From positions 1,798,001 through 1,862,000 of the forward strand of contig OY723289.1 of the NCBI GenBank assembly GCA_963210315.1: a DNA stretch of 64,000 nt. Direction: 5' to 3'. Positions 23,566 through 34,178 of this stretch are shown here, one piece after another (the stretch's first letter is position 1; the number at the start of each line of letters is the position of its first letter). Under the pieces are notes generated by a model that made no database searches, was not told where the DNA came from, and was given only the letters and a program-made list of their open reading frames with translations. The translations under genes were made by a program, and so were the position numbers. The DNA comes from Rhynchopus euleeides. Its lineage: Eukaryota; Euglenozoa; Diplonemea; Diplonemida; Diplonemidae.

Positions 23566-24712
23566 GGGGGGGTCAAATGGGGGTGACAAACACGATTTTT
23601 CAAAAAACCGGCGCAGAGGCCCCAAAGCCCCCGTAAACCCTCCAAACCCCCCCAGATCGGTCCAGAAACCCATCGAACCCCACTTTTCCACCATTCCGGG
23701 CACCTCAGGTGCCCGAATTGGGGTACCTAAATTTTGTGCCACCGTTTGGTACCGTACAGTGCCACTGTGTGGGAGGTTGGAAAAGAAAATGCCCCAACAC
23801 ACCACATCTGAGGGTTGCAATGCATGTTGCTTGCCAACCACGTCATCCGGTGGGTGTCAGGCGCTATGTAGGTGGCATTAGCCAGGTCTTCGATGTGTTC
23901 TGGCTTGTATATATACCTCCCTGCCTGCGGCACAGGCACTGCCTTTGTCCCCCACACCAGCCACAGAGAGCGTATTGTACTCGGTCCACGGTTGCTGATT
24001 CATTGTGATGCGTTGTATCCTCGAGTGAACGTCACACACTAGTGGCACCACCACCCGCCATCCGAGAGCTGTATTGACTTTGCGCGCTTCCGTTGTATTC
24101 ACCTCGCCACGCATATTGCACCGTTCAGTACCAGTGCTCTTGGGCCAGGCAAAGTAGACCGCAGCAACTACCAATTCTGGCACAATGGGTACCACGACAG
24201 CGCACTTCATGTGTTCCCGGAATGTACAGCTCGTGTTGCAACAGTCGTTGTCAACACATCCCGGTTGTGGAGCACTGCTGCACAGGAATCACACGACCAT
24301 CTGGACTGTTCCGTACCTACAGGCAGCCTCCCGGTGCATGGTGGCAGGGAGGTATATATACAAGCCAGAACACATCGAAGACCTGGCTAATGCCACCTAC
24401 ATAGCGCCTGACACCCACCGGGTGACGTGGTTGGCAAGCAACATGCATTGCAACCCTCAGATGTGGTGTGTTGGGGCATTTTCTTTTCCAACCTCCCACA
24501 CAGTGGCACTGTACGGTACCAAACGGTGGCACAAAATTTAGGTACCCCAATTCGGGCACCTGAGGTGCCCGGAATGGTGGAAAAGTGGGGTTCGATGGGT
24601 TTCCGGACCGATCTGGGGGGGTTTGGAGGGTTTACGGGGGCTTTGGGGCCTCTGCGCCGGTTTTTTGAAAAATCGTGTTTGTCCACGTAAAAGGGTGGCA
24701 TTTGACCCCCCC
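23566..24712. mobile_element. Foldback DNA element, 1147 bp, copy 2
   Basis: Same length, orientation and arm structure as the copy at 21779-22925. Reading the two side by side shows only about three substitutions and no indels, so at least one insertion is recent. TA flanks both ends (23564-23565, 24713-24714). Outside the TA are C11 on the left and C14 on the right. The homopolymer is on the opposite strand from copy 1, so it belongs to the target and not to the element. Confidence 0.92.
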
Positions 24713-24714
24713 TA

Positions 24715-26692
24715 CCCCCCCCCCCCCCAGTTTTTTTATCTCTTCTTATCCGCCTTCTCTTCGCCTCCTCCTTCTGTCCCCCCACGCGCCCCACCCAAGA
24801 CTCTCTCTCTCTCTGAATGATCCACTCCGCCTCCCTTTATCTTTGTGGGTGCCGCCCCTCCGTTCTATCTTCATATTCTCTCTCTGTCTCCCCCACCCCC
24901 GCACCCCCCCCCCTCCGCCTCGGCCGCCAATCGCAAGACTTGAGTGGATGGGGATCGAGAGAGGAGGCGATTATCGTTGCAACCTTCACAATTCTCTGCA
25001 GGGTCGCTCCCCTCTCCCCCCTCGCTCCCCCACCACCACCCCCCAAGCGCTAACACTGGATCTCAGACACAGCCTGCATAACGAGTGAAGGGTGATCATT
25101 CTTGTCCTCCCTTCGACTTCTTTTCTTCTATTTCACTCCCACCCCCCAAGCGCTGAGTAAGGAGGGAAAAATTCTCTGCAGGAATCGACCCTTATCCCCC
25201 CTCTGCTGCCCGTTTGGCGGAAGAAAACATGAAGGCGCGCCACGCTGTGGTGCATCGCATTTTAAATTTCAGAATGATGAAGACTTATCGTTCAAAACCA
25301 CCTGCATGCATTCTGCCTTTATATGTGCCCTTGCCCCCTTTGCACAGCACAAACTCATAAGGGACGGGGGTGGTGATGGGGGGGAGGAGGAAGGGGTGCC
25401 GCCGCCACGCTCCCTTCTGTCGCAGCGTTGTCTCAGTTGAGGCAGGCGAGAGGCAGGCACAGCGCATGATGGGAAAGAATGCGTTCAAAATTGTTCAAAA
25501 TATGCTTCTTGACTGGCAAATAAGTGCTTCGTTCGGATGTGTGAGGAGGAGCTGATTGCGGTGCGTGGTGTGTGTGTGTGTGTGTTGCCAACGTGGAACA
25601 AAGGTTTAGAACAAAATAATAGGATTTTTGTCGGGGCGGAGTGGACCGATTGCAACACCGCTCTTTTGATGTGAATCCCACTCGCCGCCACACCACGTGT
25701 TGCACGACCACTGCGGCTGCCTAGCAGAAGAAACCACTCTCGGGTTCGGGTGCGGGTCTGCTTTCAGCTGCAAGAGGTTTGTGCAACGGCATATAAAATA
25801 CACACAATGTGGAGACCTACGCGACGGTGCACAAAACGGAGGAGATCTGCTCTGGCGCATCTGCCCCCCTCTACTCATAGAGGGAGAGGAGAAAATCGCC
25901 GGAAAAGAATTTGCTGCCGATCGTCGAAGAGACCCAACACTAGAGAGAGATCAATTCCTGAAAAATTTGACACCCCCCCCCCCCTGCGACATTGATTTTC
26001 TGGTTCGTCAGCGATTGTTTGCCCTGGCAGAATGACGGAACAGAAGGAAAGGGCGGGGGAGGGGGAACGGGGGGAGGGGGTGTGTCGTGGCGAAATAGGA
26101 GGGGGGGGGGTTCCAAACATGACCCAAAGCAAGTTTTTCTTCTGTGTGTTTTGTTTGTGCGGGGGAGGGGGGGGGGGGAGGAAAGTATTACAATGCAAAG
26201 TTTTGCTGGGGATTTTGAGAGGGGGGAAGGGGGGGGGGGGCCGACCGGTCGGTCACCCCCCCCCCCGCCCCCCTTCATAACCCTGGCTTCGCCGCCGCGC
26301 CGCTGCCGCCACCACCTCCACCATACCCTCTCCCGCTCCAACTTTGATGAAACGCTCCTCCTCCACCTCGCTTGTTTTCTTCCACCTCGAGTCCATCGAA
26401 CCATCTCACGAGATGCAGACAAGACGCCTTTCACCAAACAGATTCCATGCCCCCCTCTCTGCAGCACCCCTCCAGGCACCTTCGTCGGTCAGCCTTGGGG
26501 AATGCACATTGAGGAGGCTCAATCAACCTTGATGGGGGGGGGGGTAATATATATCAGCCTGGGGGAGGGGGGGAAGCAACAAATCACAACACGTCTTGAG
26601 GAACGCACATTGCTGGTCCCTACCCCTCCCCGACACACACCCCCACCCACCCACCCTCCCATACAGCCGTGGGGGCGGGCAGCTCCAGGCCG
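24715..26692. other. Intergenic, 2 kb, simple-sequence rich
   Basis: No supported gene. It has long pyrimidine-rich (24715-25060) and G-rich (26040-26240) blocks, a (GT)n about 25566-25583 and the short repeat at 25052-25138. A pyrimidine tract ending in CAG at 26666 lies 26 bases before the ankyrin gene's first ATG. It could be the 3' splice site of a 5' exon or of a trans-spliced leader. Confidence 0.55.
25052..25138 (+). repeat. Short interspersed segment, copy 1, flanked by a 16-bp direct repeat
   Basis: Shares TGCATAACGAGTGAAGGGTG and following bases with 31322-31391; both end in ATTTCACT. It is bounded by perfect direct repeats CCACCCCCCAAGCGCT at 25036-25051 and 25139-25154, as expected of a long target-site duplication. 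It could be a retroposed small RNA or a SINE fragment; no promoter boxes were recognised. Confidence 0.6.
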
Positions 26693-29600
26693 ATGAAGCC
26701 CGGCAAGATGGGGTCCACCAGCCCCTGGTGCGTCGTTGAGGACCTAATCGCTGCTGCGAAGGATGGCGACATGCCACGCCTGCGCGACCTCGCCCCACGC
26801 GCGGCGGAGCTGGAGGTGTGCGACAGCCGCGATTCGCACGGCATGACCCCCCTCTGCTGGGCCGCGTGGAACCAACACGCAGACGCGGCGGCGGCGCTGC
26901 TGCAGGCCGGGGCCTCCCCCGACACGCAGGACTCCGACGAGCAGTCCCCCCTCTTCAACGCCGCACACTCCGGATGCCTCGAAGTGGTTAATGTCCTCGT
27001 CGCTGCAGGGGCAGACCTGGAGCTTGCCGACGCAGAGCACGAGACACCCCTCGCCGCTGCAGCTGCCCAGGGCCACCTCGCAGTCCTCCAAGCCCTTGCC
27101 GAGGCGGGGGCCGACCCACTCTGCCTCGACTCCGACGGGCTGACCCCTCTGCTGAAGGCGCGCCGCAACGGGCATAGCCACGCCGCTGCCTATCTGCAGT
27201 GCCATATCGTGAAGCACACCCAGACCTCCGGCACCAAGCTGACTGTGAAGGATGGGAAGCACTGCCGCCCCGATCTCCCCTTCGGCGCTGAGTGGTGGCG
27301 CGCCTCCATCGGGCAGCTGAAGCAGGCGGTGGCGGCGCGGTGGGGCGTGGTGGTTGAGGCGCTGTCCTTCGGCGATGAGACGGGCCGCTCCCCCACGCAG
27401 CCAACCCATGCCGAGGGGTGCTGCGCCCTGGGTGTCGAGGAGGGCATGGTGGTCCACATGTGGCCCAGCAGCCTTGTCGCCAACTCCGCCTCCGTCCCCC
27501 TCTCGACAAAGGATGCCGTCACGGCATGCATGAATGGCGTATCGGAGGTGGATGCAGCGGGGGAGGCCCCAAACTCCTCCCCGGCCCTCACCCACTCGAC
27601 AGACGTCACCACGGTTGCCAGCGTGCCCAACAACACCCTCGCATCGGAGCACCGCCTACTCCCTGCGGCCGCCATGACCCCCTCTCTCCCCGAGGCTGAA
27701 GGTACCCCGAGCCTCCAAGCCACACCGCGCCCCCCTTCCGTGGCGCCACCAGCTGCTGCTGCGCAGCAGCAGCACCAAGGCCCTTCCTCTGTCCGGCAGG
27801 AGAGCATGGCCTCCTCCAGCAGCTCCAACCGCGGGAGGGGCGGTGTGTCGGAGGTGGTGTCGGTGTCGGCGAGTGGTGGCGGTGCGGCGAAGCGGCGGCG
27901 GAGGTCCCGCTCTGCGCCCCGGAGGAAGAAGTCTGCAGCGGGGGTGGGAGGAGGAGGAAGGGGGGGCGGGGCCACGCCCTCCTGCAGCAGCGGCAGCGCC
28001 GCGGCGACGCGGGAGAACAGCCCGGAGCTGGGGCAGGCCACCGCGCCGTCATCGGTTTTCTCCAACAGCAGCAGCGTTGCCTTCGGCAACGCTGCGGTGG
28101 CGAGGCGCACGCCACCCCCGCCACCTGAGAGCACTGCCAGCAGCAGCAGCGGCAGCGGCGGTGCTGCCACCTCAGGCCCCTCCGGAGTCCCCGAGGGCAT
28201 CGCCGCCTTCATGTCTCTGGTGAAGAACAGCAACGCGAGGAGCCTCTCTCTCCTGCGTGAGGTGCAGGACGCCCTCATCGACGAAGAGGGTGGTGGTGGT
28301 GGTGGCGGTGCCCCAGCAGAGGTGGATGCCGCTGCTGCGGTGGGCACACCGAGTGCGCTGCCCACCCCGGAGCCCTCCGACCCCCTCACGCAGGTTGCTG
28401 AGGCAGTGGAACCCGCTGAGGACACCGGGGTTGCGGCGCAGAAGCCTCGGGAGGAACCTTCGCCACCTGCCGATGAAGGGCAGCAGGGTGGGTCCCAGGA
28501 GGGCCCCGAGGAGGTGGAGGAGCAGCAGCAGCAGGTGTCTGTCTCTGGGTTTACGTCGAACATGGCCCTGCTCCTGATGGACCACACGCAGTTCTCCGCG
28601 GGCGACACAGACTCGGAGGCGGATGGGGGCGCCGCCTCCACCGCGGAGTGCCACCCCTCGGCAGACCCGTCTGTCGCGTCGGATGCAGCAGCAGCAGCAG
28701 CCCCGGAGGAGGAGCCCGACTTCCTGGTGGAGAGCGTGCACCTCTCCAGCACAGCCGCCGTGTGGGCCACCGGGGGTGGTGCCGGGCAGGCCTGGGCAGG
28801 CGTGCCGGGTGCAGCGGCACCACAGCCCGCGGCTGGCGGGGGCCCGAGCAGCAGCAGCGCGCCGAAGCAAGCCGTAGAGGCTGTTGTGGGAGGGGCCCCT
28901 GAGGTGGAGCACGCCACCGCAGCACCGTGGGGGCAGCAGCAGCATCAGGGGCAGGGGCAGGCGGCAGCAACCCCCACCGCCGCAGGCGACAGCCTGCTGA
29001 CGCAGGGCACGCCGCTGCAGCCTGTCGATCTCTTCGGCGGCCCCGATGCGGAGGACAGCGTGCTGCTGGCCAGCAGACCCCAGACGCACCCGCAGCGCAC
29101 ACCCGGCGACATGTCCCACATCGTGGCGCAGGCGGCTGCGCCGCCTTCCGGCGGTGCGCATCAGCGGAGGCCTTCACACATCCCCGAAGGGCTGGAGCGC
29201 GATGAAGACCCTGAGGAGGATGGGGGCGGGGTGGCGCCGGCGGTGGCGCTGCCTCCGCCGATCCAGGAGGCGCGGAGCGACAGCATCTCGCTGCCGCCGT
29301 CGGAGTGTGGCGTGGCGCCGCCGCCGCATGTGACGGGGGCGGGTGGGGAGGTGACCCCTCTGCACCGCGCCGCCGTGACGAATGAGGCGTGTGTAGCGGA
29401 GTTTCTGATTGCATCCGGTGCGGATGTCGACGCATGCGATCCGAAGGGGCGCACTCCACTCATCTGGGCCTGCATCGGGGGGCACCAGCGCCTGGTGACG
29501 CTGCTGGTGAGGCACGGCGCGCGGCATCAGGCTCGTGATGTCGACGGATGCACCGCTGTCTTCCACGCCGCTGTCAACGGGAAAAACGACATCCTCAAAT

Positions 29601-30205
29601 GGTTCCACACCGATGTGAAGTCCGCCTCCTTCGACGGCCTCGACAAGGAGGGGCACAGCATGGTGCAGTGGGCGGCATACAAAGGGTATCTCTCGACTCT
29701 ACGCTTCCTGGTGGAGGTGATCGGGTTGCGTGTGGACATCCCCGATTTTAAAGACAAGCTTGCGGTGCATTGGGCGGCGCGGCAGGGGAAGTGCGATGTT
29801 TTGCGGTACCTCGTGTCGCGGGGCAGCCCCGTCTGCTTCAAAGACTGCGATGGGAAGACGCCTGAGGACCACGCCTTGGAGCTGCGGCAGTGGGGCGCCG
29901 TGTCGGTGCTGCGCGAGGCGCGGCTGCAGCTGGAGGGAGCCGTGGAGACGGCGCAGTGGCAGAGCTGCGCATCGAAGGCGATGTCCGCCTGTGAGGGGAT
30001 CGTCAGCACGGCGGCCCCCCCGTCCCTCCCCCGCCGGCAGTCGACCACCATGATGCGGAAGCGCGTTGGCGGCGGGGCTGTCGATGGGCTCCCTCTGCAG
30101 GAGGTGTCGCCCTCCGTCAACACAATCAACGCGCTGAACGCCAGGCGCCAGCAGCACAAGCGTGCGTTCGCAGCTGATCTGCTGAGCACCCTCAGAGGGC
30201 TGTGA
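26693..30205 (+). CDS. Large ankyrin-repeat protein with two ankyrin blocks
   Basis: 1,170 residues from the first in-frame ATG (26693). The next ATG (26708, MGSTSP) has the stronger context (A at -3, G at +4) and a myristoylation-like N-terminus, so it may be the true start. An N-terminal block of about five ankyrin repeats (26740-27200; e.g. HGMTPLCWAAWNQH) is followed by a segment at about 27230-27460 (IGQLKQAVAARWGVVVEAL ... LGVEEGMVVHMWP) that resembles a ubiquitin-like fold; this is tentative. Residues about 280-880 are low-complexity, rich in Ser, Ala, Gly, Pro and Gln. A second block of about six ankyrin repeats (29350-29930; GRTPLIWACIGGH, EGHSMVQWAAYKGY, KLAVHWAARQGK) is reminiscent of the ankyrin domain of DHHC palmitoyltransferases, but no DHHC domain or transmembrane segment is present. 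It is likely a cytosolic scaffold; partners are unknown. Confidence 0.82.
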   Translation: MKPGKMGSTSPWCVVEDLIAAAKDGDMPRLRDLAPRAAELEVCDSRDSHGMTPLCWAAWNQHADAAAALLQAGASPDTQDSDEQSPLFNAAHSGCLEVVNVLVAAGADLELADAEHETPLAAAAAQGHLAVLQALAEAGADPLCLDSDGLTPLLKARRNGHSHAAAYLQCHIVKHTQTSGTKLTVKDGKHCRPDLPFGAEWWRASIGQLKQAVAARWGVVVEALSFGDETGRSPTQPTHAEGCCALGVEEGMVVHMWPSSLVANSASVPLSTKDAVTACMNGVSEVDAAGEAPNSSPALTHSTDVTTVASVPNNTLASEHRLLPAAAMTPSLPEAEGTPSLQATPRPPSVAPPAAAAQQQHQGPSSVRQESMASSSSSNRGRGGVSEVVSVSASGGGAAKRRRRSRSAPRRKKSAAGVGGGGRGGGATPSCSSGSAAATRENSPELGQATAPSSVFSNSSSVAFGNAAVARRTPPPPPESTASSSSGSGGAATSGPSGVPEGIAAFMSLVKNSNARSLSLLREVQDALIDEEGGGGGGGAPAEVDAAAAVGTPSALPTPEPSDPLTQVAEAVEPAEDTGVAAQKPREEPSPPADEGQQGGSQEGPEEVEEQQQQVSVSGFTSNMALLLMDHTQFSAGDTDSEADGGAASTAECHPSADPSVASDAAAAAAPEEEPDFLVESVHLSSTAAVWATGGGAGQAWAGVPGAAAPQPAAGGGPSSSSAPKQAVEAVVGGAPEVEHATAAPWGQQQHQGQGQAAATPTAAGDSLLTQGTPLQPVDLFGGPDAEDSVLLASRPQTHPQRTPGDMSHIVAQAAAPPSGGAHQRRPSHIPEGLERDEDPEEDGGGVAPAVALPPPIQEARSDSISLPPSECGVAPPPHVTGAGGEVTPLHRAAVTNEACVAEFLIASGADVDACDPKGRTPLIWACIGGHQRLVTLLVRHGARHQARDVDGCTAVFHAAVNGKNDILKWFHTDVKSASFDGLDKEGHSMVQWAAYKGYLSTLRFLVEVIGLRVDIPDFKDKLAVHWAARQGKCDVLRYLVSRGSPVCFKDCDGKTPEDHALELRQWGAVSVLREARLQLEGAVETAQWQSCASKAMSACEGIVSTAAPPSLPRRQSTTMMRKRVGGGAVDGLPLQEVSPSVNTINALNARRQQHKRAFAADLLSTLRGL

Positions 30206-31910
30206 CCCTGACCCTGCTGCTAGCTGGGGTGTGTTGGCGTGAAGCCCTCCGCAGAGTCAAAAATACCGAAGAGAGGGGTGGCTGTGGGTGTGGGTGTTGC
30301 CTCAGAAAGCTGGTTGTGTGAAGTGGCGCAGTCTGACGCACAGAGAGTGACAAGGAGTGGAAGGCTCCCACACACAGTATTACACCCGATACACGAGTGC
30401 GTTGTGTTGCTTGGCGTTCTGGGGGTGGAGGGGGGGGTTTTTTTGAGGTGCGGAGGGGCTTATTGTGTAGAATGGGCTCGTATCTCCCGGCCCACCCCCC
30501 GCCCCCGGTTCTGGTTGTCAAAGAGTGTTTTGTTGTTCGTCCTTTTTTTTAGATTTTTGATTCTTTTTCGCATGCATGCCTCGTGGCGCGTGTGCGTTGT
30601 GTCAAGACCCAAGACATGGGGCCTTTAGAGCTTTGGTCCCGTCGGGAAGTCAGGATCGGTCGTAGACATTCCTAGACAAGCAAAGACATAGTCGTGCACC
30701 ATGTTTCTTTGTCGCTCTTTCAACAATGTACATTTGTCTTCGTTCTTCGTTTGTACCACCACGCCCTTTTTTCCGCAAAAAAAAAAATAACCTCGGATCC
30801 TCGAAAACCAGACCCTGCTTCTGCTTCTGCTTCTAAGTGAGAATACGAATACGAATACGAAATCGGGGAGTATCCCGCATCCCTAATCTTCCCCGACATT
30901 CCTCGTGATGGACAACCGCTTGGTGTGGGGCAAGCTCACAGTGTGCCTGTTGGGTTTCAACCGTACAGTGCTTCACCCATAGAAAGGCGAGACGATGAAG
31001 CAGGCCTGCTCGAAGCGTTGGGGGGAGAAGGTAGAAAAACACATCCACAGTGTCACGCACGCCCTTATGGGTGGCAGATAATGCCACCAATACCGGAGCA
31101 AGAACGGTGGCCGCTGCTGCAGTGCCACCTGGCCCCGTTGTATCAGAGCAGTCTCCGCCCCCATGGGGTAGGCAGCGGGTGGCGCGGATGGCGAATGCGG
31201 TTAACTGTTTGAGCAGTGCGAAAAGCAGGGTTTGGGTGAAGGAGTTCTCGCCGCAGAATAGGAACGTAGGTCCCTCCCCGCCCGCACCCCCTGCCACCCC
31301 CCCCCCCCCTTCCACTGTTGGATTTCAGACACAACCTGCATAACGAGTGAAGGGTGATCATTCTTGTGCTCCCTTCAAATTCGATTTCACTACCCCCCCC
31401 CCCCCTTCCACTGTTGGTGCTGGGAGATTTACTTTTCCATTCCCTCTCGACGATCAAACCCCCCTTCCACTGTTGTGGCGGACGTCAAGCTTCTGGATCA
31501 CAGCGGCAGATGCAGCGATGTCCCTCTCTTGGAGGTATTCAAACCCCCACACCACCACATCCAACACACCGCCTCCATCACAGCACACCCCACCCCTTTC
31601 CTGTCTGGCGTGCAGGGGGGGGGGGGGGAGCGGGGAGGGGTCTCCACTTACACTTGCGCGCCCTCACCCCTCCACCCCCCGCCCTCCTCCCCGCGCTGTT
31701 CTTTTATACCACAACACAGGACACCTGTGCCAGTGCCAGAGAAGGCAGCGGGGGGGAGCCTCTCCAGCGCTCTTCTTCTTTTTGTTTTGAGGACGCTGTT
31801 CTATTTTTTATGATCTCACTGCAACACCCCCGGGAAAACCACGCGCCCCTGCCGCTGCCGTCCCCCACCCACCCCACCCCTCACCCTCACACACCCGGGC
31901 GGCGGACGAG
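30206..31910. other. Intergenic, 1.7 kb, no gene seen
   Basis: It contains short tandem repeats (TTCTGC)3 about 30817-30836 and (GAATAC)3 about 30840-30860, the second copy of the short interspersed segment (31322-31391), and three copies of CCCCTTCCACTGTTG ending about 31320, 31416 and 31475. No supported reading frame. Confidence 0.55.
31322..31391 (+). repeat. Short interspersed segment, copy 2, flanked by direct repeats
   Basis: Homologous to 25052-25138. It is flanked on both sides by A, a C13 run and TTCCACTGTTGG (31296-31321 and 31392-31417). A third CCCCCCTTCCACTGTTG at 31459-31475 without the segment beside it weakens, but does not exclude, a target-duplication reading. Confidence 0.58.
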
Positions 31911-33656
31911 ATGAAGCGCTCTCTCGCCGAAAGGCTTCTGCTTCTCGTGCTGCTGCCTCTCGCAGCAGGCCTGCTTGCCTGGCCTGTCTGCTTCTTCTCC
32001 ATGCGGCGGACCTACACACCAGGAGTCTCCCTGCTCTCCTCCAGGGCAGCGGTGCGCCGCGACATCGAGGCACGCCACCGGGCCCTCTTCCACACCGCAG
32101 AGCAGCTCGCAGCCGACGAGTCCGACACGACCAGCCGACTCTCCCTGCTCCGCGCAGCGGGCACCACACCCTCCACTCCGGCCCCCACCGCCCACGCCTC
32201 CTCGAAACAGAAGAAGCATCACCATAAGGCCACCGCGCCGCCACACACACCCCGCCACCGCGGTGGGAAGCGGCGGGTGTCGGAGGAGGAAGGTGAGGGG
32301 GAGCAAGGGGGGGCCGAATCCGTCCAGCAGCAGCAGCAGAGGGGCGGGGGCCGCACGGCGGCACCGCCGCCCCCCCCGACCCTCCTCATCGGGACATCGC
32401 TGAAGAGCTGCGAGGCGGGCACCCGGCTCTGCGACAGGCAGTGGAATTCGCTCCGGAGCTGGACCCTCTGCCCGGGGGCTGAGGTGCACATCTTCGCATC
32501 CCGGGAGGATGCGTTCGACCTGGAGGGGCTGCCGGTGCATGCCAGGGTTGTGGTGCACCGCAACGCCGTCGAGGAGACAGCCGGGTCAGATCCGCAGGGT
32601 GGTGCCGGGTCCGAAGAGTCGGGCGGCGGCGGCGGCCCGGATGACCCCTTCATCGTGTCGGGGAAGTCGAAGATCCCCCTCCTCTCCTCCATCGTCCGCA
32701 CTCTCACCCTGCGAGCCGACAACATCGAGCGGGATGCCGAGGGGCGTGGTGGTGGCGGCGGCGGGGGCGGGGGCGGCAGGGTGGCCATCGCCTTCGCCAA
32801 TGCGGACATCGTGTTCCCCCCCCACCAGCTGCGGCACGCCGTGGAGCTGTTGGCGGCAAAGTTCACCACCTTCTTCGCCGTGGGGCATCGCAAGACAGTG
32901 GAGGTTCAGCGCAAAGTCCTCCTCGGCCCCCCGGACTCTGCCTGGTCCAACTCCCCACTTCTGCAGGACGCATCGCGGGAGCAGCTTGTGGGGCCGGGGG
33001 GCTCCGACAGGACTGATGCAGAGGATTACTTCCTGTGGTCGAACGGGTATTTTGCGGATGCGAAGAGGTGGCCTGGTTTCCGCATTGGGCGTCCGGCGTT
33101 TGACAACTGGCTGGTGCATAAGGCGATCACATCGGGGCAGCCTGTTGTGGATCTGACGCATCTGCTGACGGCGGTGCATCAGAAGCACGACTACGCGCAT
33201 ATCAAGTCGGAAGGCGGGGAGGCGAAGAACCGCTATTGGAAAACCCACGACCAGGAGCAGAACTATGCCCTGGGGAAGGCCAACGGAGGCTGGCGCTTCG
33301 GGCTGATCGAGTTCAGCCCCTTCCGTGCCTCCCCCCCATTCTGCGGGGATGGGAACCTCGTGTCCCACGAGAGTGACTGCCGCATCGAGTTCAGCCCCAA
33401 CTGGCACCCCCCGCAGGGCACCTCGCTCTCCAGGGCCGGCTATGAGAGGTTCCTGCGTGGCGTGGGGTCCGCAGGGCGCAGGCATAGCGGGGGGCGGCAC
33501 GGCGCAGGGGCGGAAGGGGGTGAGGAGGAGGAGGAGGAGCTGCGGAGCAGGAGGAAGGGGAAGAAGAAGAAGAGGGGCTGGAAGGGGAGGGGGAAGAAGG
33601 GGGCCAAGCGGCACAGCGTCTCTCGGCACGCCGAGGAGGAGGAGGACGGGGCGTGA
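31911..33656 (+). CDS. Type II membrane glycosyltransferase-like protein
   Basis: 581 residues. The N-terminus (ATG 31911) has a short basic cytoplasmic stretch followed by a hydrophobic signal anchor (LLLLVLLPLAAGLLAWPVCF), the arrangement of Golgi type II enzymes. After a disordered Lys/Gly-rich stem, the catalytic-like region contains RVAIAFANADIVF (32785-32820), matching the N-(A/S)-D-I pattern of a family of putative glycosyltransferases, then AEDYFLWSNGYF, FRIGRPAFDNWLVHKA and TAVHQKHDYAH, all hallmarks of the same family. Donor and acceptor substrates are not predictable. Poly-Gly insertions (about 32610-32640 and 32748-32780) interrupt the domain and are probably surface loops. The C-terminus is strongly basic and Arg/Lys/Glu-rich. 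Single exon; no unusual start signals. Family assignment is by motif recognition. Confidence 0.78.
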   Translation: MKRSLAERLLLLVLLPLAAGLLAWPVCFFSMRRTYTPGVSLLSSRAAVRRDIEARHRALFHTAEQLAADESDTTSRLSLLRAAGTTPSTPAPTAHASSKQKKHHHKATAPPHTPRHRGGKRRVSEEEGEGEQGGAESVQQQQQRGGGRTAAPPPPPTLLIGTSLKSCEAGTRLCDRQWNSLRSWTLCPGAEVHIFASREDAFDLEGLPVHARVVVHRNAVEETAGSDPQGGAGSEESGGGGGPDDPFIVSGKSKIPLLSSIVRTLTLRADNIERDAEGRGGGGGGGGGGRVAIAFANADIVFPPHQLRHAVELLAAKFTTFFAVGHRKTVEVQRKVLLGPPDSAWSNSPLLQDASREQLVGPGGSDRTDAEDYFLWSNGYFADAKRWPGFRIGRPAFDNWLVHKAITSGQPVVDLTHLLTAVHQKHDYAHIKSEGGEAKNRYWKTHDQEQNYALGKANGGWRFGLIEFSPFRASPPFCGDGNLVSHESDCRIEFSPNWHPPQGTSLSRAGYERFLRGVGSAGRRHSGGRHGAGAEGGEEEEEELRSRRKGKKKKRGWKGRGKKGAKRHSVSRHAEEEEDGA

Positions 33657-34178
33657 GGGTGGTTGCGCTCAGAGGTGATGTGTCGTTTGGTGTTGGCTGA
33701 GGTTTCTTCGGTGAGTTGTTGGGATGTTCGGCTGACGTCACTAAGTAGAGAGGCACGGCTAACAGCAACCTTTGTGTTTGTGTCGTACTGTCTGAGGGGC
33801 AAAGCGACTTCACTGGGGAGGACGACTACTAAAGAACACGAAGGAGACATCACCTGCAGGTGGTGATGGTTCTGTGGGGAGGAAGGAGGCTTGCTCAGGT
33901 AGGGAAAAGGGGAGGAGGCTGTAGCGCAGCTAGACGTCCTCCTCGGTGGGGGTCTGCGTTTCTTCGGAAAGCCGGAGGAAAACCAGAAGGGGCCTGAGGG
34001 GGTATTCCGAGGCCCCCGCTCCCGCTCCCCCCCCCCGCCCTCCCTGCATGCCTGGGGCGCAATTATGATTTTGCCACTCCCCAGCCCTACCGGTGTGGGC
34101 ATGCACACAACGCTGCGGTGTCGATCCCACAACCCCTCCCTGCAGGTTCTCTGTATCAGGACAGGAAGCAAAGTCACA
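33657..34178. other. Intergenic, about 520 bp
   Basis: No gene seen. A pyrimidine-rich stretch ending CTGCAG at 34145 precedes the tyrosinase ATG by 33 bases and may be a 3' splice site in the leader. Confidence 0.5.

Noticed and set aside
27190-28917. Long - strand frame opposite the ankyrin gene
   Set aside because: Ser/Ala/Pro-rich shadow of the repetitive coding sequence; no domain seen.
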